Origin: Hyperoodon ampullatus
Lineage: Eukaryota; Chordata; Mammalia; Artiodactyla; Ziphiidae
Direction of reading: 5' to 3'
Assembly (NCBI GenBank): GCA_949752795.1
Contig: OX457074.1
Coordinates: forward strand, 27,699,980-27,763,979
DNA length: 64,000 nucleotides
Part shown: in pieces, positions 1-20,098 of the stretch
Position numbering within the stretch: position 1 is the first letter of the stretch
How the letters are laid out: every line of letters begins with the position of its first letter
Program-made: the position numbers and the translations under genes
Notes under the pieces: generated by a model
The model's input: only the letters and a program-made list of their open reading frames with translations
Told to the model about the DNA's origin: nothing
Database searches by the model: none

Positions 1-1222
1 ACTCCTTCACTAGGAGTCCAATCCTCTCCTCATTTCGTTTCTAGGGAGGAAGCCCAAGTGGGACTGGGCAGCTGGGGGCCTTGGGCCCACGTGAAATGAA
101 CTATCCGCTTATTTACTCTTTGGCTTCTTGAAGAAGCCCCATTGGATATTCACATCTAGGTTGGCAATGAATGGAACAAAGAACAAGAACTAGATTGTAA
201 GCCTTCTGAGGGCAGGAACTATGGCTGTCCACTGTAATATCCCCAGCACCGAGCACAGATCCTAACCTATACAGCCGTTACCTCTGATTGAATGAATAGG
301 GAAATTTTTTTTTCTATAAGGAAATACACTAAGTAATAGTGCTTATGACTGCATGTTGGGACTAGTGGTCATTTTTTCTTTGTTTTGACCTTTCTGTAGG
401 TTATTGTATTTCGTAATATGTATTATCTTTAGGATTAGAAAAGGTTATTTGTAAACGGATGCATTTATAATGAGGGTAAAAAAGCACACTGTAAAAACCT
501 CAAGTTCCAGCTTTGGTGCTCAGACTTTGGACAAGCTACTAAACTATTCTGTGCCTCAGTTTCTCCATCTGTAAAATGAAGCAAATAATAGTATCTGCTG
601 CCTAGTCTGAGGATCATATGAGAAGATGAGAACAAAAGCATTATACAGTATACATCAGAGGTTACAAACTGGTGTGTTTTGTGTGGCCCATGTTGTTGGC
701 CAGCAGAGTTTAAAATTTGAATTGGTTTGCTACTTTTAAAATGTGGCTATTTCACAGAGCAATTTGGATTTCTGGCTTCTCTTGAAACTTTTAAAGAACT
801 GCAGGCTAGTTCTAAGAAGCCCAACAGGCTACGTAAGCGGTCCTAATGTCTTGAACAATGAAATGGAGGAAATCCTATATGCATGATCCAGTCACTATGA
901 AGACTGTCTCTCATCTGTAGCAACCCTGCTTGCAAATCAAGTTAAGCAAGGCCCCATGGAGACAGAAGGACAGACAGAACTCTGGGGACAAGGCTCCATG
1001 TAGTGGGAGCCGAGGGCAGAGACTGCCACATAAAGGGCCAGCTAAGTGGATGAAAGATTGGACCCCTCTGCATTTTGACTCCCTGCAACATGCCTCATTA
1101 TGACCATGCTCCCTCACCTGTTGGTGGGTGTCCCCAGGTCCTGGCATGAGTGCAGTGTGGGTCAGAGCCGGTGGGCCGGGGGCGTTCCGTGGTCAAGGTG
1201 GCCCTAGGACCCCCCACTCACC
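1..1222 (+). other. Spacer, CHRNB1 downstream region to SPEM2 (unit 1)
   Basis: No gene is seen here. The left edge corresponds to sequence about 90 bases after the CHRNB1 stop in the other units, so another CHRNB1 tail probably lies just outside the window. An L2 3'-end remnant is at about 193-298 (ends in the typical TTGAATGAAT) and a MIR remnant at about 500-628 (contains the core-end motif CTCAGTTTCTCCATCTGTAA). This copy differs from units 2-5 at many sites and shares several states with unit 6, for example TTTAAAATTTGAATT and GTAAGCGGTCC. Confidence 0.7.
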
Positions 1223-2956
1223 ATGGAAAACTGGCTCTGTTATGACAACCTGGGGTGCTGCCATCAATACCAAGAAAGTACCCAGAATGCGGAGGACTTC
1301 CTACTCCTGCTGCTGGGCCTTGTCATTCTTGTCAGCATTGGGATCAGCTTGGCAACTATGGTCAATGATGGTTGGGGATCACCAGTAGGGGTGAAGAGGG
1401 CTGAGGGTGGGAACCAGCTGCAGCCTGCACCACCGTCTGCAGCAATGTTCTTGGCTTGGAATGGGGGTGAAGGTAGAGAGCCTGGCCTTCATTTTCACCC
1501 ACCCCACCCCACCCCACGCCAGATATGGCATGGGCTCCAGAAAGCCTTAGAAAAGTCCATGTATTGGATTAATCAGAAAAGTAAGTACAGAAGACAGGTA
1601 GGGGGCAACCCGACCCTGCCATTCCCTGGGCCCTAGAAACCCAGGTCCCCAGGTTCCCAACCCTGAACTCTTCTGACAGTTGCCCTGTGCTCATGGACTC
1701 TCACCTGCCCCAGATGAAATCTCGCAGGCTTGTGAAAGTTCCCCCAAACATCCTCCAGCCAAGGCCCAAGACATCCACATGCACTGCACCCTGGACCCTG
1801 TGGAAGTGAGAATGGCCCGGCCCACTTGCTACTCTTCGTCCTCCTACCATCATCTCCGCAACTGTAGCTGCAGCTGCAGCCGCCGCCCATGTAGCCACCA
1901 GCGGAGGCCGAAGATCCGCAGACAGTTCCCCTACAGCCGCTCAGGCTTCTGTAGGCTGCATCGCAGCCACGGGATGTCACAGCTGCGGCTGATACCCTCC
2001 TTTGATTGGGAGGACCTGGACTCTTACCTGGAGGAGGAGGACGACCTTTCCTTCCCACAACCCAAGTTCCCTTGGGGGTGCTGGGGAGGGCTCTACCAGC
2101 AGATGGGCCTGCCCTCCAACATGGGCCTCTGGGGTCACCAAGGTGGGATCCTGGCCAGCCTACCACCACCCTGTCTACGTGTCGCCCGAGCTGCACCGCA
2201 TGCCCAAGCGTGTGGAGACCAAGTCCGAGCTAAGGCTGCAGTCCTTCGGGGCCCCCTGCTCACCATCCCGCATCTGGGGCAACATGGACATTGACGAGTG
2301 GACCTCTTCTCCACCACTTCCCCGACGGCTGCCCCCTAACCGCTCGTGGGTCCCTGTGGTGCACAGCACTTACCCCTCAAGGGGCCATCTCCCGTATGAC
2401 TCCTGGGATCAGCGGCAGCGTGGTCTGGATGCCTCTGAGCCTCCATCCGCTCTGGTGCCTCGGAGCTGCCGGCCCGAAGCCTGGCAGCCCAAATCCCCCC
2501 CAGCCCAAGGACGGAGCCTCCACAGCTGTACTCACAGCCAGACCAACCACAGCCTGCGCCCCTCCACGGGACACTTGCACTACTCCCGGGATCCCCACGA
2601 GGTGTGGCGCCGATAGCTGAATGGGCAGAGATGCTGCCTGTGCGGCACCCTCTGGCCGCCTCCGCCTCCCTCACGGTGCTGGCCGAGGCCTCTACCAGTG
2701 GGCCTCAGATCCCAGCTCAGCGCTGCTCCTCCGCCCCTTCCAGACTCTGCCAGACGTCCAGGCTACTGAGCACCCTCCACCCCAGCCCACCTTCATGCCA
2801 CTCCACGGGAACCCGGGGGGAAATGCCAACTACCAGGTGTATGACAGCCTGGAGCTGAAGCAGCAAGTGCAGGAAGCCAAGCGCGGGCCAACTCGCTGCT
2901 ACCTTCCACCTCGGCCTCGAGGCCCTCCCTGCATTGAAGCCAGACTGGGAAAATGA
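1223..2956 (+). pseudogene. SPEM2: SPEM2 copy 1, diverged and frameshifted
   Basis: Three exons are visible: 1223-1360, 1523-1580 and 1714-2956. Exon 1 encodes 46 residues with a Leu/Val/Ile-rich membrane segment (about residues 27-46), closely matching human SPEM2, a spermatid membrane protein of about 500 residues. Exon 2 starts at IWHGLQ and exon 3 contains [13 protein letters not shown]. The exon 2 donor is a strong GTAAGT. Unlike units 2-6, exon 3 stays open past the Arg/Cys/Ser-rich stretch, for about 220 residues in total. A 2-base loss near 2173, a 1-base loss near 2597 and the frameshift near 2693 shared by all copies then break the frame. The C-terminal motif [15 protein letters not shown] is still present in another frame, ending with TGA at 2954-2956. 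The polyadenylation hexamer seen in the other copies is GATAAA here. The N-terminal half is the least damaged of the six copies. Confidence 0.85.
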
Positions 2957-3468
2957 ACTGGCCAGCAGCAAATGGGGGCAGGGTCGGGGGGCGGCTGGCC
3001 ATGGAGAGAGGGATAAAGAGCACCAGAGTCCAGGAAACATTGGTGGTCTGTGGCTTGGAAGCACCACTCCTGCCAGCCTTGTTCCCTGCCCTTGGCTTCC
3101 TGCAATAAGAAGCCAGTGTCCCCTTCTGGGCCTGAGGGTCCCCTTGGTTTAGTGGCCACAGTCCTGCCAGCAGGCCCCTCCTCTTCCGATACCATGCACT
3201 AAGTAGACCTGCAGCTGCAGACTCCAAACCACTGGTCTCTGGGCACCTCCTCTTTGTCTCAGTTGTCCCTGTTGACAAAGAGGTTCATACAAGAAGCTGC
3301 TTCCAAACTGGGAGGTTCCACATCTGGGCCGGTCCAGCTCCACGCCCAGTGAAGGGCATGAAGAAGGCTGAGGATCTGGACTCCAACCAGTCCTTCCGCA
3401 GGGCTCTGAGGCCAAGGTCTTAATAGTCTCAGGAGGGGCCAAGAGTTGGAATGTGTCATTTGAACAAG

Positions 3469-3706
3469 TGAGTCAGCGGGCGGTGAGCGAATGTTTCACC
3501 GCTCGAGGGGAGGAATGCCAGCCTCCGGGCCCTGTTTGACCAGGCTCAGCTTACCTGACCCTGGTAACCAGGGAATGCCACGCTGGTCCCTGCTTTTCAT
3601 CCCCCTGCCTCACTGTGACACCACCCCTTGCCCCATTATGACTCACTCTGGCTCCCAGTATATATATGGAGGCCAAGGGACTCAGGCAGTCCTGGGACCC
3701 CCGGCC
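3469..3706 (+). promoter_or_regulatory. SPEM3 promoter-like region (unit 1)
   Basis: A perfect AP-1-type TGAGTCA is at 3469-3475, a degraded CRE-like TGACACCA at 3616-3623, and a TATATATAT box at 3659-3667, about 40-48 bases before the SPEM3 ATG at 3707. The rest of the SPEM2-SPEM3 spacer (2957-3468) holds SPEM2 3'-UTR sequence and nothing else recognisable. The CRE-like site has lost the central CpG that units 2-6 keep. Confidence 0.5.
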
Positions 3707-3727
3707 ATGGATGAGCGAACCCATTAA

Positions 3728-4051
<324 letters not shown>

Positions 4052-4488
4052 TAAGTGGGCGCCAGTGTGGGCTCAGGGGATGTGGGCCTGTCCCCTTTCT
4101 TCAATCCCTGTCTTGATTCTCAGCCCCACAGGAACCCAGGCCCTGTCCCATCTCGCCTTTCCCCACAGACAAGGAAGCCAGCTGTGTAGGCAGCCATCGC
4201 ATGTGCATGCGCTGCTCCGTGGATCCCAAGAATATGTGCTCAAGAGTTTCTCCCCACTTCCAGCATCGCCCAAGCTTCCTGCACAGGCACCCAAACCAAC
4301 TTGACCCCTGGATACCAGAAACAGATGATGAGATGGCTTCTAAGAGCTGCTGGATGTCGCCTCAGTGTGGACGGGCTTGGGCTTCCACGGAGGCTCTACA
4401 GGGACTGTGAAAGGAGGGTGTAGTTCGAGCTGGGGAGCACCCTCCGTTCACAGCCTTAAAGTCCCAAGCCACCTTTAACTCCAGGTGA

Positions 4489-5792
<1,304 letters not shown>

Positions 5793-5832
5793 TGAGAGTC
5801 TAGGTCTCAACCAATGCTCTGTCCTCCAAAGG

Positions 5833-6408
5833 ACCCCAGGCCTTACCGGAGACACAGGCCTCCCCAAGAACCCAGGCCTTGCTCAAGATCCAGGCCTCCA
5901 CGAACTTCGAGGCCTTACCGCAGACCCTTACCTCTGCAAGAATCCAAGCCTTTCCCAAGACTCTGACCTTCAGAAGAATCCAGTCATTACCCAAGATTCT
6001 TGGCCACAGAAGAGTCCATGCCATGCCCAAGACTCTGCAGTCAACAGGAGCTCAGTCCTTTGCCAGGAGTCTGATCTCCATAAGAGCCCAGGTCTTGTGC
6101 AAACCGCTCACCTCCATAAGGGCTCAAGCCTTACCCGAGACTCCAGAGACTACAAGAATCCAGGCCTGACCCAAGATTCTGGAGTCTGCAGGAGCCAAGG
6201 CCTTACTCAAGATTCTGACCTCCATACGAATCCTGGACTTACCCAAGATGCTGGAATTTACAGGAGCTCAGAACATACCCATGACCCTAACTTCCACAAA
6301 GACTCAGGAATTAATCGAGATCCTGGCCCCCATAAGAGTCCAGCCCTTACTCAAGACTCTGGCTTATCCAAGAGACGAGGCCTCCATAACAACTCAGGCC
6401 TCCACAAG
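5833..6408 (+). repeat. Degenerate 36-bp coding repeats in SPEM3 (16 units, unit 1)
   Basis: Sixteen units of exactly 12 codons fill 576 bases. The consensus reads roughly [12 protein letters not shown]; examples are [24 protein letters not shown] and [12 protein letters not shown]. Gly-Leu, Gln-Asp and the terminal Lys/Arg are the best-kept positions. Similar [10 protein letters not shown] repeats belong to SPEM3 itself, so this is native coding sequence and not a mobile element. Confidence 0.85.
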
Positions 6409-6702
6409 AACCCTCTAGGAACTGACTCTGTCCAAGTTTGGGGCCCACGTCAGACCCAAAAGTCATTTATATCTGAGACAGTTCCTCGAAAGGAGGATGC
6501 AGGGCAGCACATACCATGGACTTCTGTCCCAGCCAGTCACAACTCCTGCTCTGCCAAGGCTCAGGGGCCCTACAATGACCTGCTAACCTCCTCGCAGCGA
6601 ACAGGCAGCCAAGCCTGGGTGTACCACCCGATACCGTTCCCCCAGCCTGCCAGAACTATGGCCAGATGTCTACACCTCCCAAAACCAGCAGGCACCCGGC
6701 TA

Positions 6703-7017
6703 GGGCATGTGGTCTTTGATTCCCGCCAGAGACAGCAGACAGGGACAAGTGCGAAGCTCTCTCTAGGGCGTGTGGTCTTTGACGCCCGCCAGAGACAGCA
6801 GACAGGGACAAGTGCGAAGCTCTCTCTAGGGCGTGTGGTCTTTGACGCCCGCCAGAGACAGCAGACGGGGACAAGTGAGAAGCTCTCTCTAGGGCGTGTG
6901 GTCTTTGACGCCCGCCAGAGACAGCAGACAGGGACAAGTGTGAAGCTCTCTCTAGGGCGTGTGGTCTTTGATGCCCGCCAGAGACAGCAGACAGGGACAA
7001 GTGCTAAGCTCTGTCTC
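6703..7017 (+). repeat. 63-bp minisatellite in the SPEM3 3' end (5 units, unit 1)
   Basis: Five exact-length units of 21 codons occur, each starting G-R/H-VVF-D-A/S-RQRQQ and ending KLSL (KLCL in the last). The first unit is a variant (GHVVFDSR). All units stay in frame. The block runs straight into the C-terminal codons and TAG at 7093-7095. Confidence 0.95.
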
Positions 7018-7046
7018 CCAGGCGCCTTCATAGGGCGACATCCAAC

Positions 7047-8024
7047 TGCCGGAGTCCAGCTCCAGCGAGTCAAGGGATACCCGAGGGATAGATAGCGTCG
7101 GCGAAGGAAATAAATCTATTACACTTCTTAAAGTATCAGCATTGCATGTTTCTCTCTCTTCTTTATTGTTTACAATCACAGGTTTATATATTGTAGTTGA
7201 TTACATTACCAGGTATGTGACCAAACAATCTTAGCACAATCAAACCTCAAAATGTTCTATAAAGATTTTTTTTTAAAATATGCCCTAGTTTCTAGATGTC
7301 CTATTAAAATATTTCCCAAGTTCCCATTAATCACAGGTTATTTCTTAGTAACCAAGCCAAGCAGTTATATGATTATTTTAATTGTAAAAGTTGAAGCTAC
7401 TTGTTCCTATTTCTCTTCTTGCATGGGCAACCTTTTACAATGGTTCCACGAAAATATTTACAATGTACCCTGCATGCCCTTTCTCGTTGTTTCCTTCAAC
7501 TGAGACAGTGCTTTCTCCCTATCCTAGCAACTAATTCTGCTCTAGGCATTTGCTTTTCTATAATTAATCTTCCTTTATAATAGAACCATAAATTTCCTAT
7601 GTCATCAGGAACTCCAGCCCATGGCCATAACTCCATACTAGAGGGTGTTTTTCATAAAAATATCCCTTTAGTTCCAGGCTCTTAATTCTTTACCCATTTC
7701 CCCGGGTCTTTAGTGGGTACTTCCCATTCTGTGGTAGTTTCAGGAGGGGGAGTCCTAGAGGAATTTTTCTTTCACGTGGAGCAACATCCCCCCAAAATTG
7801 CCCCTATATTTAAATTTATTATCATAAAACATAACAACAGAGCTGTAGTCCACCTTCCTGGCACGGCGCTGCCTTGCAGTTTCGCCTTCCGTTGCTTCAT
7901 GACTTTGTCATGGTGCAATGGCTCCAGGATGGCTTCCAACATCCAACAACTCACCGGAGACCATCAAGGAGTGGGGATATCAGTGTGTGGTGAGAAACAT
8001 AGAAAAAGAGGGGACAGGTAAGCA
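7047..8024. mobile_element. Probable LTR-element fragment (unit 1)
   Basis: The AT-rich sequence starting TGCCGGAGTCCAGCTCC is unlike the GC-rich SPEM DNA before it and has no continuing gene. On the minus strand it has AATAAA within AACAATAAAGAAG, and only short broken frames. This fits an antisense LTR and internal remnant of an endogenous retrovirus, but the family was not identified and the right limit is approximate. SPEM3's last 16 codons, its TAG and an AATAAA at 7109-7114 lie within its left end. A second plus-strand AATAAA lies near 8031. Confidence 0.4.
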
Positions 8025-8172
8025 TGAGGAATAAAGAGACAAGAGAAGTGTTCTGTGGACTTTGGAGGACATCCAACCCAGCCCCATCCCACAGGGCCTG
8101 ATGAGGACCGAAACTATCCCTGCTTTCCCTCCATCGCTCTCTAGCTAAATCCGTTATCCCCAAGGCCCTAGA

Positions 8173-8570
8173 GCTGCACTGTCAATTACAGTAGCCACTA
8201 GCCAAAGGCCTATTAGAATGTAAATTACTTAAAATTAAGGAAAATTAATTCTATTAAAAATTAAGTTAAAAAGTTAAAACTTCTCTTCCTCAGGGAAGAG
8301 AATTTCCCTGACATCCAATTCTGTTCCCTGGCAGTCCAGTTGTTGGGACGTGGCGCTTTCACTGATGTGGCGGTGGTTCAATCCCTGGTCAGGGAATTCA
8401 GACCCCGCAAGCTTCATGGCTTGGCCAGAAAAAAAAAAAAGAAATTCTCTTCCTCAGTGCCATGATCTTCTAAGTGCTCAGTAGCCACATGGAGCTAGTG
8501 GCTACCGCATTGGACGGCACAGATTTAGAACATTTCCATCATCATGAAAAATGCTATTGGAGAGCAGTGC
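8173..8570. mobile_element. MER5-like hAT DNA transposon remnant, split by a SINE (unit 1)
   Basis: Inverted ends are recognisable: GCTGCACTGTCAATTACAGT on the left and GCTATTGGAGAGCAGTGC on the right. Internal motifs AGTAGCCACTAGCC and GCCACATGGAGCTAGTGGC are typical of the short MER5A-type non-autonomous element. A CHR-type SINE sits in the middle. The assignment is from memory of the consensus. Confidence 0.65.
8281..8457 (+). mobile_element. CHR-type tRNA-derived SINE with target-site duplication (unit 1)
   Basis: The body has the B-box-like GGTTCAATCCCTGGTCAGGG and GGCGCTTTCACTG, then GCAAGCTTCATGGCTTGGCC and an A-tail. The 13-base direct repeat TTCTCTTCCTCAG flanks it at 8281-8293 and 8445-8457. 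This SINE type is specific to cetaceans, hippos and ruminants, so it fixes the broad host group. Divergence from the consensus indicates an old insertion. Confidence 0.8.
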
Positions 8571-9364
8571 TTTAGAGCTTAGAGCAATTTTCCTTTCCCT
8601 GTCACCCACCCCCAGCATCTTAAAGCTCCCCCAGAGCGCAGAGAACTTAGTTCTTTTTAGGGTGGCTCAGAAGCCACCCTCTGGGGAGGAGGTAAGATGT
8701 AGGGATGGGCACCCAATGCCTGATTTCCCCAGCCTGTGAGAAAGAGCCCAGGCTTCAGTTTTCCTCATCTGGTCTCTTGGGTCACGACCAGATGTATGCA
8801 AACTTGCCTCCCCCATTCTGGGCTGTGTTTGGGGCTCTTGATCTGATTTACATTTTAATGGGATCAATGTGGCTGCTCTGTTGAGAACAGTCAGCAGGGG
8901 GGGCAAAGGATGAAGCAAAGAGGAGGCCTTTGTAATAACTCAGATCTGAGGTAATGGTGGCTTGTACCAGGATGGTAGTGGTAGATGGGATAGGTCATCA
9001 GTTTCAGGATATATGTTGAAGGTAGAGCCAATAGGGTTTGGTATGGATTGGATATGGGATGAGAGAGAGGAGAGCTGAGAATGACTCCAAGGGATTTGGC
9101 CTGAGCCACAGGAAAGATCGAGTTGTCATTTATGACCTGAGGAAGACTGTGTGGGGAGTCGGTGGTGAGGGAATTAAGTTTTGGACATGTTAAGTTCGAG
9201 ATGTCTATTGGACACCCAAATGGAGAGGTTAAGTAGGCAGGTGGATACAAGTGTGGAATTTAGGGGAATCAGTCCAGGTTGGAGGTATAAATGTAGGAGT
9301 TATTTGCATGCAGTTGGCCCTTCCAAAAGCCTGTCCTTGAGTGGGCTGGAAACACGGTCACTGA

Positions 9365-11249
<1,885 letters not shown>

Positions 11250-12563
11250 GGACGAGAGGGCCGAGACCGAGGTCCTCGGCCACTTGAATTGAGAGTTTGA
11301 TAGTACTCTCAAGTCCTATCCCTTTCTGCATCTTAACTCCTTCACTAGGAGTCCAATCCTCTCCTCGTTTCGTTTCTAGGGAGGAAGCCCAAGTGGGACT
11401 GGGCAGCAGGGGGCCTTGGGCCCACCTGACATGCACTATCCGCTTATTTACTCTTTGGCTTCTTGAAGAAGCCCCGTTGGATATTCACATCTAGGTTGGC
11501 AATGAATGGAACAAAGAACAAGAACTAGATTGTAAGCCTTCTGAGGGCAGGAACTATGGCTGTTCACTGTAATATCCCCAGCACCTAGCACAGATCCTAA
11601 CCTATACAGCCGGTACCTCTGATTGAATGAATAGGGAAATTATTTTTTCTGTAAAGAAATACACTAAGTAATAGTGCTTATGTTGGCATGTTGGGACTAG
11701 TGGTCGTTTTTTCTTTGTTTTGACCTTTCTGTACTTTATTGTATTTTGTAATATGTATTATCTTTAGGATAAGAAAAGGTTCTTTCTAAAAGGATGCATT
11801 TGTAATGAGGATAAAAAAGCACACTGTAAAAACCTCAAGTTCCAGCTGTGATGCTCAAACTTTGGACAAGCTACTAAACTGCTCTGTGCCTCAGTTTCTC
11901 CATCTGTAAAATGAAGCGAATAATAGTATCTGCTGCCTAGTCTGAGGATCATATGAGAAGATGAGAACAAAAGCATTATACAGTATACATCAGAGGTTAC
12001 AAACTGGTGTGTTTTGTGTGGCCCATGTTGTTGGCCAGCAGAGTTTAAAAGTTGAATTGGTTTGCTACTTTTAAAATGTGGCTATTTCACAGAGCAATTT
12101 GGATTTCTGGCTTCTCTTGAAACTTTTAAAGAACTGCAGGCTAGTTCTAAGAAGCTCAACAGGCTACGTAAGTGGTCCTAATGTCTTGAACAATGAAATG
12201 GAGGAAATCCTATATGCATGATCCAGTCACTATGAAGACTGTCTCTCATCTGTAGCAACCCTGCTTGCAAATCAAGTTAAGCAAGGCCCCATGGAGACAG
12301 AAGGACAGACTGAACTCTGGGGACTAGGCTCCATGTAGTGGGAGCCGAGGGCAGAGACGGCCACCTAAAGGACCAGCTGAGTGGATGAAAGATTGGACAA
12401 CTCCGCATTGTGACTCCCTGCAATGGGCCTCATTATGACCATGCTCCCTCACCTGTTGGTGGGTGTCCCCAGGTCCTGGCATGAGTGCAGTGTGGGTCAG
12501 GGCCGGTGGGGTTGAGGGGGGTGGGGCGTCCCACGGCTCAGGCGGCCCTAGGACCCGCCCACC
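11250..12563 (+). other. Spacer, CHRNB1 tail to SPEM2 (unit 2)
   Basis: No gene is seen. An L2 3' remnant is at about 11528-11633 and a MIR remnant at about 11834-11963. Immediately before SPEM2 a GC-rich stretch ends in CGCCCACC ahead of the ATG, a near-ideal Kozak context. The motif CATTATGACC at 12431-12440 also occurs upstream of SPEM3 (14980-14989). Confidence 0.7.
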
Positions 12564-14297
<1,734 letters not shown>

Positions 14298-14810
14298 ACT
14301 GGCCAGCAGCTAATGGGGGCGGGTGGGGAGCGGCAGGGCATGGAGAGAGGAATAAAGAGCGCCATGGTCCAGAAAACATTGGCGGTCTGTGGCTTGGAAG
14401 CGCCACTCCTTCTGCCAGCTTGGGTCCCTGCCTTTGGCTTCCTGCAATAAGAAGCCAGTGTCCCCTTCTGGGCCTGAGGGTCCCGTTGGTTTAGTGGCCA
14501 CAGTCCTGCCAGCAGGCCCCTCCTGGTCTGATACCATGCACTAAGTAGATCTGCAGCTGCAGTCTCCAAACCACTGGTCTCTTGGCACCTCCTCTGTGTC
14601 TCAGCTGTCCCTGTCCCCAAAGAGCCTCATACAAGAAGCTGCTTCCAAACTGGGAGGTTCCACATCTGGGCAGGTCCAGCTCCACAGCCAGTGAAGGGCA
14701 TGAAGAAGGCTGAGGCTCTGGACTCCAGCCAGGCCTTCCTCAGGGCTCTGAGGCCAAGGTCTTTCTAGTCTCAGGAGGGGCCAAGAGATGGAACGTGACA
14801 TTTGAACAAG

Positions 14811-15237
<427 letters not shown>

Positions 15238-15830
15238 TAGAAGGGGCTGAGATGGGATGGCTGCTGTAGTGTGGCCGAACAAGGGTTGGATTTCAGGGCT
15301 CACCCTGATCCCAAACTCCACGCTCCCTTGCTTCCCTCAGCTCTGGATGCATCTGAAGAGATTCTTGCGGGCAGGTTTCAACCATATTTTCCCCAAAGGT
15401 AAGTGGGCGCCAGTGTGGGCTCAGGGGATGTGGGCCTGTCCCCTTTCTTCTATCCCTGCCTTGATTCTCAGCCCCTCAAGAACCCAGGCCCTGTCCCATC
15501 TCGCCTTTCCCTGCAGACAAGCAAGCCAGCTGTGTAGGCAGTCATCGCATGCGCTGCTCCGTGGATCCCAAGAAGCTGCGTTCAAGAGTTTCTCCCCGCT
15601 TCCGCCATCGCCCGAGCTTCCTGCACAGGCACCCAAACCACCTTGAATCCCGGATACCAGAAACAGATGATGAGACGGCTTCTAAGTGCTGCTGGACGCC
15701 GCCTCAGTGTGGACGGGCTCGGGCTTCCACGGAGGCTCCACGGGGACTGTGGAAGGAGGGGGTAGTGGGAGCTGGTGAGGCCCCTCCGTTCACAGCCTTA
15801 AAGTCCCAAGCCACCTTTAACTCCAGGTGA

Positions 15831-18546
<2,716 letters not shown>

Positions 18547-18575
18547 CCAGGCGCCTTCATAGGGCGACATCCAAC

Positions 18576-19553
18576 TGCCGGAGTCCAGCTCCAGCGAGTC
18601 AAGGGATACCCGAGGGATAGATAGCGTCGGCGAAGGAAATAAATCTATTACACTTCTTAAAGTATCAGCATTGCATGTTTCTCTCTCTTCTTTATTGTTT
18701 ACAATCACAGGTTTATATATTGTAGTTGATTACATTACCAGGTATGTGACCAAACAATCTTAGCACAATCAAACCTCAAAATGTTCTCTAAAGATTTTTT
18801 TTTTAAATATGCCCTAGTTTCTAGATGTCCTATTAAAATATTTCCCAAGTTCCCATTAATCACAGGTTATTTCTTAGTAACCAAGCCAAGCAGTTATATG
18901 ATTATTTTAATTGTAAAAGTTGAAGCTACTTGTTCCTATTTCTCTTCTTGCATGGGCAACCTTTTACAATGGTTCCACGAAAATATTTACAATGTACCCT
19001 GCATGCCCTTTCTCGTTGTTTCCTTCAACTGAGACAGTGCTTTCTCCCTATCCTAGCAACTAATTCTGCTCTAGGCATTTGCTTTTCTATAATTAATCTT
19101 CCTTTATAATAGAACCATAAATTTCCTATGTCATCAGGAACTCCAGCCCATGGCCATAACTCCATACTAGAGGGTGTTTTTCATAAAAATATCCCTTTAG
19201 TTCCAGGCTCTTAATTCTTTACCCATTTCCCCGGGTCTTTAGTGGGTACTTCCCATTCTGTGGTAGTTTCAGGAGGGGGAGTCCTAGAGGAATTTTTCTT
19301 TCACGTGGAGCAACATCCCCCCAAAATTGCCCCTATATTTAAATTTATTATCATAAAACATAACAACAGAGCTGTAGTCCACCTTCCTGGCACGGCGCTG
19401 CCTTGCAGTTTCGCCTTCCGTTGCTTCATGACTTTGTCATGGTGCAATGGCTCCAGGATGGCTTCCAACATCCAACAACTCACCGGAGACCATCAAGGAG
19501 TGGGGATATCAGTGTGTGGTGAGAAACATAGAAAAAGAGGGGACAGGTAAGCA
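18576..19553. mobile_element. Probable LTR-element fragment (unit 2)
   Basis: Counterpart of 7047-8024, nearly identical. It carries TTCTCTAAAGATT where units 1 and 5 have TTCTATAAAG. Confidence 0.4.
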
Positions 19554-19701
19554 TGAGGAATAAAGAGACAAGAGAAGTGTTCTGTGGACTTTGGAGGACA
19601 TCCAACCCAGCCCCATCCCACAGGGCCTGATGAGGACTGAAACTATCCCTGCTTTCCCTCCATCGCTCTCTAGCTAAATCCGTTATCCCCAAGGCCCTAG
19701 A

Positions 19702-20098
19702 GCTGCACTGTCAATTACAGTAGCCACTAGCCAAAGGCCTATTAGAATGTAAATTACTTAAAATTAAGGAAAATTAATTCTATTAAAAATTAAGTTAAAA
19801 AGCTAAAACTTCTCTTCCTCAGGGAACAGAATTTCCCTGACATCCAATTCTGTTCCCTGGCAGTCCAGTTGTTGGGACGTGGCGCTTTCACTGATGTGGC
19901 GGTGGTTCAATCCCTGGTCAGGGAATTCAGACCCCGCAAGCTTCATGGCTTGGCCAGAAAAAAAAAAAGAAATTCTCTTCCTCAGTGCCATGATCTTCTA
20001 AGTGCTCAGTAGCCACATGGAGCTAGTGGCTACCGCATTGGATGGCATAGATTTAGAACATTTCCATCATCATGAAAAATGCTATTGGAGAGCAGTGC
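19702..20098. mobile_element. MER5-like DNA transposon remnant split by a SINE (unit 2)
   Basis: Same ends and internal motifs as the unit 1 element, including GTAGCCACTAGCC on the left arm and GAGCAGTGC at the right end. It reads GATGGCATAG where unit 1 has GACGGCACAG. Confidence 0.65.
19810..19985 (+). mobile_element. CHR-type SINE (unit 2)
   Basis: TTCTCTTCCTCAG target-site copies lie at 19810-19822 and 19973-19985. The A-tail is shorter than in unit 1. Confidence 0.8.

Noticed and set aside
2793..3278. 161-codon minus-strand frame over the SPEM2 3' end
   Set aside because: It is antisense to the SPEM2 C-terminus and 3'-UTR, is altered in the other units and has no family match.
6703..7017. 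CRISPR-like direct repeat array
   Set aside because: The repeats are adjacent with no unique spacers, are coding and in frame, and lie in a vertebrate gene.
7713..8021. A 102-codon plus-strand frame (GTSHSVVVSGGG..) repeated in units 1-5
   Set aside because: It starts at GTG, has no recognisable domain and lies in the probable antisense LTR-element fragment. It is conserved only because the cassette was duplicated.
8294..8444. A tRNA gene, suggested by the GGTTCAATCCCTGG box
   Set aside because: The B-box-like motif belongs to a tRNA-derived SINE with an A-tail and 13-base target-site duplications. No intact tRNA fold is apparent.
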